This document shows, piece by piece, positions 1 to 6,267 of a stretch of 15,561 nt of DNA (position 1 is the stretch's first letter; every line of letters starts with the position of its first letter). The DNA is from JAJPXC01 sp964517875. GTDB taxonomy: Bacteria > Bacteroidota > Bacteroidia > Bacteroidales > Muribaculaceae. The notes under the pieces were generated by a model. The model made no database searches, was not told the DNA's origin, and saw only the letters and a program-made list of their open reading frames with translations. Location of the stretch: the NCBI GenBank assembly GCA_964517875.1, contig CAZFEU010000049.1:1-15561 (forward strand). Reading direction: 5' to 3'. The translations under genes and the position numbers were made by a program.

Positions 1-560
1 CCGAAGACCCCTTCATCCCCGCCGAGCTGGTGTTTGGCGCCCGCGGCAACTTCTTCGCGCGCTCCATCGATGTTGAGCTCGCCACATCGCAGGAGGTGAT
101 GGTGGCGGCAGCACGCCACAAAGGCACATCGGTAGTGGAAATTCTGCAAAACTGCGTGATATTCAACAATGGCATACACAACGCCATCACCGACCGCCAG
201 TACCGCGCCGACCGCACCATACATCTGCGTCATGGCGAAAAGATGCTGTTCGGGGCCGACCTCAACCGAGGCCTGGTGCAAGACGGCTTCCTGCTCAAGG
301 CTGTAACACTTGGCCAGGACGGCTACACCATCGACGACGTGCTGGTGCACGACGCTCACTGCCGCTCTAACTTCCTGCACCAACAGCTTGCCATGATGGA
401 TGGCACCGACCTGCCCCTGGCCGTCGGCGTGATACGCGACGTCGATGCCCCCGTGTATAATGAAGAAATCGATGCCCAGGTTGAGCAAGTGCGCGCCAAG
501 AAGGGATTTGACACCCTCCGCGACATGATTATCGCCGGCGACCACTGGGTTGTAGAATAG
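1..560 (+). CDS. korB: 2-oxoacid (2-oxoglutarate):ferredoxin oxidoreductase beta subunit, C-terminal part
   Basis: The frame is open from the window edge (first full codon at 3) to TAG at 558-560, so the start and the thiamine-diphosphate-binding N-terminal half lie outside. The visible 186 residues match the C-terminal half of KorB/OorB proteins, including the stretches HKGTSVVEILQNC, HGEKMLFG, QDGFLLK, VHDAH and LAVGVIRDV. With KorA this family oxidatively decarboxylates 2-oxoglutarate (or a related 2-oxoacid) to the acyl-CoA and reduces ferredoxin in the cytoplasm. The GTG at 30 is an internal valine codon, not a start. The porin-like gene begins 4 bp after the stop, which suggests co-transcription. 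Family assignment is firm; exact substrate is inferred. Confidence 0.93.
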   Translation, partial: EDPFIPAELVFGARGNFFARSIDVELATSQEVMVAAARHKGTSVVEILQNCVIFNNGIHNAITDRQYRADRTIHLRHGEKMLFGADLNRGLVQDGFLLKAVTLGQDGYTIDDVLVHDAHCRSNFLHQQLAMMDGTDLPLAVGVIRDVDAPVYNEEIDAQVEQVRAKKGFDTLRDMIIAGDHWVVE

Positions 561-564
561 CAAC

Positions 565-1779
565 ATGCGTCAACTGCTCATCATCTTATTGCTCGCCCCC
601 TTGACCTTGCTGGCCAAGGGGGTTGGCGATTTCGACCTGCACTTCTACGGCATCTTGCGCAGCGACCTCTACTACAACTCGCGCTCAAACGTGGAGACGG
701 TCGACGGCCTTTTCTACATGTACCCCAAGGATCACAACTACGACCCCCTGGGGCAAGACCTCAATGCCACATCACACGGAAGCTTTTATTCCATCTTCAC
801 CCGACTTGGTGTCGACATCAAGGGACCGAACCTCGGCACCGCCGCCACATCGGCCAAGGTAGAGATCGACTTCCGCGGCGCAGGCTCCAACTACTCGGTG
901 CCCAGGATACGCCATGCCTACTTCAACCTTGACTGGGGGCGATGGGCGCTCCTTGTCGGGCAGATGTGGCACCCACTGTTCGGCGAGGTGTCGCCAAGCG
1001 TGCTCAATCTTTCCACCGGCGCTCCCTTCCAGCCCTTCAACCGCTCTCCGCAAGTGAAGGGTCGGTTCACTGCAGGGAGCTGGCTACTGACAGCATCCTC
1101 CATCTGGCAAGCACAGTACACATCAGTAGGCCCCGGCGGCAAGAGCAACAACTATCAGAAATACGGCAACATACCCGAGCTTTTCATCGGCGCCGACTAC
1201 CGCCGCGGGCGATTGACAGCCGGCATCGGAGCAGAGATGCTGTCGCTCAGGCCCCGCACCGAGGCAACCGTTGACAATGTGACATATAAAGTGAACGAGC
1301 GGGTCACATCGCTTTCAGCCGAGGCCCACATCAAATATCAAGGCCCGAGCCTTACAGCATCAGCCAAAACTACATTGGCCAACAATCTGACTCACACATC
1401 AATGCTCGGCGGATTTGGCGTGATAGACACCGATCCCACTACGCATCAATGCCGGTATACCCCCTTCCGCCACTCCATGACATGGGTTAATCTGATCTAC
1501 GGCAAGCGATGGCAACCCGGACTCTTCGCCGGCTACCTCAAGAACCTCGGCACATCACATCCCATCACCGGACCGACCTACGGCGAGGGGCTCGACATCG
1601 ACCAGATGCTCGGGGTGAGCGCACAAATCACGTTCAACCCCGCACATTGGCGATTTGGTGTAGAAGTGTCGACATCTACCGCATGGTACGGCACGCCGCA
1701 AGCCAGCGATGGTCGCGTCGCCGACACCCATGCAGTGACCAACCTCCGAGTTGCCGCAACTGCCCAGTTCATATTCTAA
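565..1779 (+). CDS. outer-membrane beta-barrel (porin-like) protein
   Basis: This 404-residue protein starts with a typical signal peptide: MRQ, then a leucine-rich core ending LLAKG, with cleavage probably around residues 17-19. The mature part alternates polar and hydrophobic residues as in transmembrane beta strands. It has many aromatic girdle residues, Gly/Asn/Ser turns and a C-terminal phenylalanine (AAATAQFIF), which is the usual outer-membrane assembly signal. Examples of strand-like segments are FDLHFYGILRSDLYYNS near the N-terminus and HWRFGVEVSTSTAWYG near the C-terminus. No plug or TonB box is seen, so a passive porin is more likely than a TonB-dependent receptor. The ATG lies 4 bp after korB, so the two are probably one transcript. 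I do not recognise a named family; the barrel call rests on overall pattern. Confidence 0.75.
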   Translation: MRQLLIILLLAPLTLLAKGVGDFDLHFYGILRSDLYYNSRSNVETVDGLFYMYPKDHNYDPLGQDLNATSHGSFYSIFTRLGVDIKGPNLGTAATSAKVEIDFRGAGSNYSVPRIRHAYFNLDWGRWALLVGQMWHPLFGEVSPSVLNLSTGAPFQPFNRSPQVKGRFTAGSWLLTASSIWQAQYTSVGPGGKSNNYQKYGNIPELFIGADYRRGRLTAGIGAEMLSLRPRTEATVDNVTYKVNERVTSLSAEAHIKYQGPSLTASAKTTLANNLTHTSMLGGFGVIDTDPTTHQCRYTPFRHSMTWVNLIYGKRWQPGLFAGYLKNLGTSHPITGPTYGEGLDIDQMLGVSAQITFNPAHWRFGVEVSTSTAWYGTPQASDGRVADTHAVTNLRVAATAQFIF

Positions 1780-1818
1780 CCCCTACCATGCACCGCCCGG
1801 AGGGCTGCTCTCTATATA

Positions 1819-1839
1819 ATCACATGACCGCTATGTGAT
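1819..1839. repeat. perfect hairpin, 7-bp stem
   Basis: ATCACAT (1819-1825) and ATGTGAT (1833-1839) are exact reverse complements around a 7-nt loop. It starts 40 bp after the barrel gene stop. It may be an RNA 3'-end structure or a protein-binding dyad; there is no following T-run. Confidence 0.5.
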
Positions 1840-1903
1840 CTGGCTTGTGGTTCTTCCTCGAAGAGGTTGTACATTACCTCAAGATTCCTCAACCTCATAC
1901 CGA

Positions 1904-1924
1904 TTCAACCTCTTCAAGGTTGAA
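1904..1924. repeat. perfect hairpin, 8-bp stem
   Basis: TTCAACCT (1904-1911) and AGGTTGAA (1917-1924) pair exactly around a 5-nt loop. The left arm region also pairs with 1860-1869 (GAAGAGGTTG against CAACCTCTTC), so two alternative folds compete for the same bases. Confidence 0.5.
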
Positions 1925-1996
1925 ACAGACGTTATTGCCTCATTACCTCATGTAGGATGGGTCTTCGACCAATCTCAAAATGAGGATGGCCAAATG

Positions 1997-2013
1997 TTTC
2001 GTCTTCGACGAAA
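1997..2013. repeat. perfect hairpin, 7-bp stem and 3-nt loop
   Basis: TTTCGTC (1997-2003) and GACGAAA (2007-2013) pair exactly around TTC. The central GTCTTCGAC also occurs at 1961-1969 without the outer stem bases. Confidence 0.5.
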
Positions 2014-2062
2014 ATTGCACTTGCACTCCCTCTAACAACTTTCAAAACCCTAAAAACTTTCT

Positions 2063-2079
2063 CAACTTTCACAACTCCC
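2063..2079 (+). promoter_or_regulatory. 17-bp element shared with the rel promoter
   Basis: CAACTTTCACAACTCCC is present here and, on the opposite strand, at 15495-15511 upstream of rel. A partial copy TAACAACTTTCA lies at 2033-2044. In both places the element faces the downstream gene in the same orientation and sits upstream of a TAnnTTTG promoter. It may be a transcription-factor site or an upstream promoter element. Confidence 0.45.
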
Positions 2080-2124
2080 TTGGAAAATTTAGGGCTTGAT
2101 GTGGGGGAATTGGAATAAATTCTT

Positions 2125-2132
2125 TATCTTTG
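2125..2132 (+). promoter_or_regulatory. Bacteroidetes -7 promoter element for DUF3467 gene
   Basis: TATCTTTG fits the Bacteroidetes consensus TAnnTTTG. Transcription would start near 2138, giving a leader of about 55 nt before the ATG at 2193. No TTTG at the usual distance upstream is obvious, so the -33 element is weak or absent. Confidence 0.55.
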
Positions 2133-2192
2133 TATTTGCATTAGACCTTTTGGGTCATAATTTATTAAACCAACTTTAAAAATCCCGAACTC

Positions 2193-2516
2193 ATGAGCAA
2201 CAATAATCAGAAACCCAACGAACTGAAAATCGAACTCTCTCCCGAAGTAGCCAACGGCCATTACTGCAACCTCGCGGTAATCTCTCACTCGCCCAACGAA
2301 GTATTTGTCGACTTCATCACCGTAGCGCCAAATATGCCCCAGGCCAAGGTGCAGTCGCGCATCATCATGACCCCCGAGAACGCCAAGAACCTCCTGTTTG
2401 CGCTCCGCGACAACCTGCAGAAATACGAGAACACCTTCGGCGAAATCCAGCATAAGCAGCCCATCAATGGCGGCAACAAAGGTGGCAACGAAATTCCCAA
2501 CCCCTTTATGGCCTGA
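2193..2516 (+). CDS. DUF3467 domain-containing protein
   Basis: This 107-residue cytoplasmic protein lacks a signal peptide or membrane segment. It matches the DUF3467 family over residues about 12-85: an ELSPEVANGHYCNLAVISHS strand region, then EVFVDFITVAPNMPQAKV, then SRIIMTPENAKNLLFALRDNL. The last 25 residues are a Gly/Asn-rich, probably disordered tail. The family is widespread in bacteria and of unknown function. It has its own likely promoter (2125-2132) and sits 33 bp upstream of cysS, so read-through into cysS is likely. Family assignment is fairly sure; no function is claimed. Confidence 0.85.
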   Translation: MSNNNQKPNELKIELSPEVANGHYCNLAVISHSPNEVFVDFITVAPNMPQAKVQSRIIMTPENAKNLLFALRDNLQKYENTFGEIQHKQPINGGNKGGNEIPNPFMA

Positions 2517-2549
2517 TCATAGGGCTTAACCCACTCATCTACCCGCATA

Positions 2550-4040
2550 ATGCAACCCCTGCTGATTTACAATACCCTCACCCGTCAAAAAGAACTGTTC
2601 AAGCCCATCAATGAGGGTATGGTGGGTATGTACGTCTGTGGACCCACCGTATATGGCGACGCCCACCTGGGGCACGCCCGTCCGGCAATCACTTTCGACA
2701 TCCTTTTCCGCTATCTGCGCCATCTGGGCTATAAGGTGCGTTATGTGCGCAACATCACCGATGTGGGCCACTTGGAGCACGATGCCGACGAGGGTGAGGA
2801 CAAGATAGCCAAGAAGGCCCGGCTGGAGCGGCTGGAGCCGATGGAAGTGGTGCAATACTACCTCAACCGCTACCACCAAGCCATGGAGGCGCTCAACGTG
2901 CTGCCCCCCTCTATCGAGCCCCACGCATCAGGGCACATCATCGAGCAGATCGAATATGTGAAGAAGATACTGGAGTCGGGTTATGCCTACATCAGCGACG
3001 GCTCAGTGTACTTCGACGTTAACAGCTACAACCAAGATCACCGCTACGGCATACTCTCCAATCGCTCACTCGACGAGACACGCACCAACACCCGTGAGCT
3101 CGACGGACAAAGCGAAAAGCGCAACCCAGCTGACTTCGCCCTGTGGAAGAAGGCCCAGCCCGAACATATCATGCGCTGGCCATCGCCATGGAGCGACGGA
3201 TTCCCGGGATGGCATCTTGAGTGCTCTACTATGGGGCAGAAATATCTGGGCGAGACTTTCGACATCCACGGCGGCGGCATGGACCTTATGTTCCCCCACC
3301 ATGAGTGCGAGATAGCACAGTCGGTAGCCCACAACGGGCATCCCACGGTGAAATATTGGATGCACAATAATATGATAACCATCGAGGGACAGAAGATGGG
3401 AAAATCACTCGGCAACTTCATCACCCTCGACGAGTTTTTCAACGGCACGCACGCCAAGCTCACCCAGGCCTATTCGCCGATGACAATACGCTTCTTCATA
3501 CTCCAGGCTCACTACCGCGGCACGGTCGACTTCTCCAACGAAGCCCTCCAGGGCGCTGAAAAGGCTCTCAACCGCATGCTTGAAACATACGAGCGTATAG
3601 CCAAGCTCGCCAACGACGCATCAGGCGCTGATGAACCCGCGCTACTCGAGTCAGAGATCAAAGCTCTTGAGCAGCGCTGCTACGATGCGCTCAACGACGA
3701 CCTGAACACCCCGATGGTGATTGCCGCATTATTTGACGCAGCCCGCCTGGTCAACCAGATCAACGATGGTTCAGTAAAGGCTTCGGCCACCGACCTGGCC
3801 GCATTGAAGCAGCTCTTTGACACATTCATGTTTGACATCCTCGGCATCACACGCCCCGAAGCATCGGCAGGTATCGATGTCACTCCTTATCGCAAGGCCG
3901 TGGATCTGCTGCTTGAAGTGCGCGCTCAGGCCAAAGCCGCAAAGGATTGGGCCACATCCGACCTCATTCGCGACCGCCTCGCCGACATGGGCTTCACGGT
4001 CAAGGACACAAAGAATGGCGCTGAGTGGACTCTCAACTAA
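2550..4040 (+). CDS. cysS: cysteinyl-tRNA synthetase
   Basis: This class I aminoacyl-tRNA synthetase charges tRNA-Cys with cysteine using ATP in the cytoplasm. Its 496 residues are close to the usual family length. The signature HxGH is HLGH at residues 39-42 and the KMSKS loop is KMGKS at 282-286. The four expected zinc ligands that select cysteine are present: C30 (in CGPTVYG), C225 (in LECST), H250 and E254. The zinc-site motif reads HHECE rather than the HHENE of E. coli, adding a non-ligand cysteine at 253. The C-terminal third is the helical anticodon-binding and DALR-like region. The start at ATG 2550 gives the normal N-terminus. The helicase gene follows directly, and its alternative GTG start would overlap cysS by 16 bp. 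Confidence 0.97.
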   Translation: MQPLLIYNTLTRQKELFKPINEGMVGMYVCGPTVYGDAHLGHARPAITFDILFRYLRHLGYKVRYVRNITDVGHLEHDADEGEDKIAKKARLERLEPMEVVQYYLNRYHQAMEALNVLPPSIEPHASGHIIEQIEYVKKILESGYAYISDGSVYFDVNSYNQDHRYGILSNRSLDETRTNTRELDGQSEKRNPADFALWKKAQPEHIMRWPSPWSDGFPGWHLECSTMGQKYLGETFDIHGGGMDLMFPHHECEIAQSVAHNGHPTVKYWMHNNMITIEGQKMGKSLGNFITLDEFFNGTHAKLTQAYSPMTIRFFILQAHYRGTVDFSNEALQGAEKALNRMLETYERIAKLANDASGADEPALLESEIKALEQRCYDALNDDLNTPMVIAALFDAARLVNQINDGSVKASATDLAALKQLFDTFMFDILGITRPEASAGIDVTPYRKAVDLLLEVRAQAKAAKDWATSDLIRDRLADMGFTVKDTKNGAEWTLN

Positions 4041-4069
4041 CTCCACTTGACCCACTGCATTTCGGCTCG

Positions 4070-5434
4070 ATGATTATCGAGCGACTCCCCTACGAGCCAA
4101 CGCATCAGCAAGTCCAGCTTGTTGCCGCGTTGGCTCGCTTCTATTGCCGTCAGGCTTTGCTTGATGACCCGGTATTTATTCTCGCCGGATACGCCGGCAC
4201 AGGCAAGTCGTCGATCGCCGGAGCCCTGGTAGGCGCCATCCAGGCATTGCGTGCACCCGTAGTGCTCCTCGCCCCCACAGGACGAGCGGCCAAGGTGCTG
4301 AGCCAGTTTGCCGGGGCGAATGCCTATACCATACACCGATTCATTTACCGGCTATCTCCCACCCAGGGGCTTACTTTAGCGGCCAATGCGCTGCAGTATG
4401 CGCTCTTTGTGGTCGACGAGGCATCGATGATAGGTGAAGACAACTCCCTGCTGAGCGATCTGATACACTATGTATACTCAGGCACAGGGTGCCGCATGCT
4501 GCTGCTTGGCGACACGGCCCAACTCCCACCGGTGGGTCTCACCGAGTCGCCGGCTATGTCGGCCGAGACGCTAAGGGGTTTTGGGTTGAAGGTGTCGCGG
4601 GCGCAACTTACTGCCACCGTGCGCCAATCAGCATCATCGGGGGTGCTTCACAACGCCACTTGGCTGCGCCATGCCATGGCACATAACCCCCTCCCGGCAC
4701 CACGGATCACCGTAACCCCCTTCACCGACATAAAGATACTGGAGTCAGAGGATCTGGAGGATGCTCTCGCCACGGCTTACCGCGCCGACGAGGGGGAGCG
4801 CGATTCAATACTCATCACCCGTTCCAACCGCCGGGCCACTGCATACAATCTTGAGATACGCAACCGCATATTAGGGCGCGAGGAGATGATAACGCGCGGT
4901 GAACTCCTCATGGTGGCGAAAAACAATTATCACTGGACCAAGGAGATACCAACAATACCCTTTATAGCCAACGGTGACATTGCCACAGTGGAACAGATAT
5001 ATGACTCGGAGCTGCGCTACGGGCTACTCTTTGCCGACGCAAAGATACATCTCACCCACCGCGACATCACAATCGACTGCAAACTGATGCTCGACACACT
5101 CACTTCCGACACCGCGGCGATGCCCGCGGAGCGAATCGCTCAGTTGCAACATGACGTATTGGCCGCCAATGCGCCGGGAGGGTCTGGGCTCTCGCTCACC
5201 GCACAACGCCAGATACTGCGCACCGACCCTTATTTCAACGCCCTACAGGTCAAGTATGCCTACGCTGTCACATGCCACAAAGCGCAGGGAGGCCAGTGGC
5301 CCAACGTGTTTGTCGACATGGCGGGAATACCTCCTGAATCCCAAGGCATGGACTTCTACCGCTGGCTATACACCGCGATAACCCGCACCACCGAGCGGCT
5401 TTATCTCATCTCCCCCACCGTAGAGATAGGGTAA
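4070..5434 (+). CDS. RecD-like superfamily 1 ATP-dependent DNA helicase (AAA family)
   Basis: Residues are numbered from ATG 4070 (454 aa). Walker A is GYAGTGKSS (40-48, K46), motif Ia is LAPTGRAA, Walker B is VVDEASM (114-120), and motif III is GDTAQLPPVG (147-156). A TVRQS motif IV and the UvrD_C_2-type YAVTCHKAQGGQW and YTAITRTTERLYL close to the C-terminus complete the set. The family unwinds DNA from 5' to 3' in repair or recombination. It has no long N-terminal RecD2 extension and matches the short Bacteroidales type. An in-frame GTG at 4025 would add 15 residues and overlap cysS; I prefer ATG because the PYEPT region then begins close to the N-terminus, as in relatives. The last 17 or so codons are duplicated at 6208-6267, so the present tail was probably supplied by an insertion. 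Confidence 0.88.
   Translation: MIIERLPYEPTHQQVQLVAALARFYCRQALLDDPVFILAGYAGTGKSSIAGALVGAIQALRAPVVLLAPTGRAAKVLSQFAGANAYTIHRFIYRLSPTQGLTLAANALQYALFVVDEASMIGEDNSLLSDLIHYVYSGTGCRMLLLGDTAQLPPVGLTESPAMSAETLRGFGLKVSRAQLTATVRQSASSGVLHNATWLRHAMAHNPLPAPRITVTPFTDIKILESEDLEDALATAYRADEGERDSILITRSNRRATAYNLEIRNRILGREEMITRGELLMVAKNNYHWTKEIPTIPFIANGDIATVEQIYDSELRYGLLFADAKIHLTHRDITIDCKLMLDTLTSDTAAMPAERIAQLQHDVLAANAPGGSGLSLTAQRQILRTDPYFNALQVKYAYAVTCHKAQGGQWPNVFVDMAGIPPESQGMDFYRWLYTAITRTTERLYLISPTVEIG
5375..5425 (+). repeat. 51-bp direct repeat, upstream copy (helicase 3' end)
   Basis: This stretch encodes helicase residues AITRTTERLYLISPTVE. It is identical to 6208-6258 at 48 of 51 positions, with differences C/T, T/G and C/A. 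The copies lie 833 bp apart and bracket the toxin-antitoxin cassette. Confidence 0.9.
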
Positions 5435-5494
5435 TCGGTATAAAAAATTTATGTTGAAATTCATCCCCCGGGACAAAAAAACCACCACTTTGTT

Positions 5495-5510
5495 TCCATA
5501 TATGTAACAT
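5495..5510 (+). promoter_or_regulatory. operator-like inverted repeat, left arm
   Basis: TCCATATATGTAACAT here is the exact reverse complement of ATGTTACATATATGGA at 5567-5582. This arm lies just upstream of the -7 element of the toxin gene, where a bound repressor would block RNA polymerase. Binding by the Xre antitoxin is inferred from how this family autoregulates. Confidence 0.6.
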
Positions 5511-5516
5511 TATCTA

Positions 5517-5524
5517 TATCTTTG
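5517..5524 (+). promoter_or_regulatory. Bacteroidetes -7 promoter element for the toxin-antitoxin operon
   Basis: TATCTTTG fits TAnnTTTG and lies 20 bp before the toxin ATG at 5545. TTTG at 5489-5492 could be the -33 element, but the 24-nt spacing is a few bases longer than usual. The two operator arms flank this element. Confidence 0.6.
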
Positions 5525-5544
5525 CCGAGCTAAAAACCTATGTG

Positions 5545-5887
5545 ATGGTACTGAGACCGAAATTTGATGTTACATATATGGAGGAGGCTATTACCTTTCT
5601 TGAATCTTTACCTGACAAGGTAAAAGACAAGATTGCATATAATATCTCCGAAAGCCGATATTTTATGGACAATGAGCTATTCAAAAAAACTCAATGACAA
5701 CATATGGGAGTTCAGAACCATATATCAAGGCTTCAAATATCGCTTGCTGGCATTTTGGGACAAAGATACCGGCAATCTTGTGATCGCCACACATGGATTT
5801 ATCAAGAAAACTCAGAAGACCCCGGATAGTGAGATAGCCCATGCGGAAGCATTGAGGAAAATTTATTATAATGGGAAAAAGAAATAA
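5545..5887 (+). pseudogene. higB: HigB-type (RelE superfamily, Gp49-like) toxin with single-base frameshift
   Basis: From ATG 5545 the frame reads MVLRPKFDVTYMEEAITF, then FLESLPDKVKDKIAYN and ends ELFKK before a premature TGA at 5695-5697. The family sequence continues one base over as LNDNIWEFRT, YRLLAFWDK, LVIATHGFIKK and a Lys-rich end at 5887. The break is a run of seven A (5683-5689); with six A the gene would be a 113-residue protein of normal family length. Such toxins are ribosome-dependent mRNA endonucleases, with the IWEFR and HGFxKK segments in the catalytic half. The intact antitoxin begins 3 bp after the stop. The shift may be a real null or phase-variable allele, be bypassed by polymerase slippage, or be a homopolymer read error. 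Confidence 0.85.
5567..5582 (+). promoter_or_regulatory. operator-like inverted repeat, right arm
   Basis: This arm pairs perfectly over 16 bp with 5495-5510. It lies inside the toxin coding region, where it encodes part of DVTYME. The 56 bp between the arms contain the -7 element, the probable transcription start and the toxin ATG. Confidence 0.55.
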
Positions 5888-5890
5888 GAC

Positions 5891-6202
5891 ATGGAGAAGA
5901 TGAAATTATATACACACGAAGAAATGCTCGACCGTGTTGTCGGCAAGAAGGGAACACAGCGGCGTGATGCCATGGAAGCAGAACTACAGTCCTATCTCAT
6001 CGGCGAAGCCATTAAGCAAGCGAGAATGGAGAAAAACCTGACTCAAGAGCAACTTGGCGTACTAATGGGCGTACAACGCGCACAGGTGTCAAGGATTGAG
6101 AAGGGGCACAATCTCACAATAGGCACTATCATAAGGGCATTTAAGGCCATGGGGGTACCCGCCGCATTCTCTTTTGGCGGTATGTCCCTTCCTCTCTGTT
6201 AA
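5891..6202 (+). CDS. higA: HigA-type antitoxin, XRE-family helix-turn-helix protein
   Basis: This 103-residue protein has an N-terminal segment YTHEEMLDRVVGKKGT typical of antitoxins paired with Gp49-like toxins. An XRE helix-turn-helix follows at about residues 39-92: AIKQARMEKNLTQEQLG, MGVQRAQVSRIEKG, TIGTIIRAFKAMG. The antitoxin neutralises the toxin and normally represses the shared promoter. The ATG at 5900 (MKLYTHEE) is an equally plausible start and resembles relatives more closely. It overlaps nothing and follows the toxin stop by 3 bp, so both would be translated from one mRNA. The frame is intact, unlike the toxin. Likely operator arms are at 5495-5510 and 5567-5582. Confidence 0.88.
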   Translation: MEKMKLYTHEEMLDRVVGKKGTQRRDAMEAELQSYLIGEAIKQARMEKNLTQEQLGVLMGVQRAQVSRIEKGHNLTIGTIIRAFKAMGVPAAFSFGGMSLPLC

Positions 6203-6207
6203 TCAAT

Positions 6208-6258
6208 GCGATAACCCGCACTACCGAGCGGCTTTATCTCATCGCCCCCACAGTAGAG
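6208..6258 (+). repeat. 51-bp direct repeat, downstream copy
   Basis: This copy matches 5375-5425 at 48 of 51 positions. It starts 6 bp after the antitoxin stop codon and has no upstream helicase sequence attached. Confidence 0.9.
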
Positions 6259-6267
6259 GTGTTATAA
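6208..6267 (+). pseudogene. orphan helicase 3' tail (remnant)
   Basis: The frame reads AITRTTERLYLIAPTVEVL and stops at TAA 6265-6267. It is the same length class as the helicase C-terminus AITRTTERLYLISPTVEIG. The remnant end overlaps the stop codon of the minus-strand kinase gene (6262-6264), as expected for two originally converging genes with touching ends. This favours the downstream copy as the ancestral helicase terminus and the 833 bp before it as inserted DNA. Not expressed as a protein of its own. Confidence 0.8.

Larger units (their letters stand above)
1780..2192. other. 413-bp intergenic region with hairpins and promoter
   Basis: No convincing gene lies between the barrel gene and the DUF3467 gene. 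The first 240 bp hold three separate perfect hairpins (1819-1839, 1904-1924, 1997-2013). There is also a 10-bp inverted pair GAAGAGGTTG/CAACCTCTTC (1860-1869 and 1906-1915), a direct repeat CATTACCTCA (1872-1881 and 1941-1950) and two copies of GTCTTCGAC (1961-1969 and 2001-2009). From about 2030 on, the strand is pyrimidine- and A-rich with AACTTTC-type repeats, leading into the promoter at 2125. No hairpin is followed by a clear T-run, so a classical terminator is not evident. Confidence 0.6.

Noticed and set aside
1835..2035. 66-codon open frame starting at GTG in the intergenic region
   Set aside because: It runs across hairpins and repeats, has no recognisable domain and has no promoter or ribosome site nearby. 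It may reflect a repeat family rather than a gene.
3291..3305. Defective zinc site in CysS because HHENE reads HHECE
   Set aside because: The changed residue is not a zinc ligand; C30, C225, H250 and E254 are all present, so the enzyme should be active.
4025..4069. GTG 4025 as the helicase start
   Set aside because: It would add 15 residues without family similarity and overlap cysS; ATG 4070 places the conserved PYEPT segment near the N-terminus.
5680..5700. Programmed -1 frameshifting at the A-run of the toxin
   Set aside because: The heptamer A-AAA-AAC invites a -1 shift, but -1 leads into the third frame and a nonsense tail with a stop before the antitoxin. The conserved toxin half needs a +1 shift or loss of one A.
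5633..5887. Separate short gene beginning TTG at 5633
   Set aside because: Its first 14 or so residues are out-of-frame sequence of the toxin N-terminal half. Homology to the toxin family begins only after the A-run, so it is the second half of a frameshifted gene.
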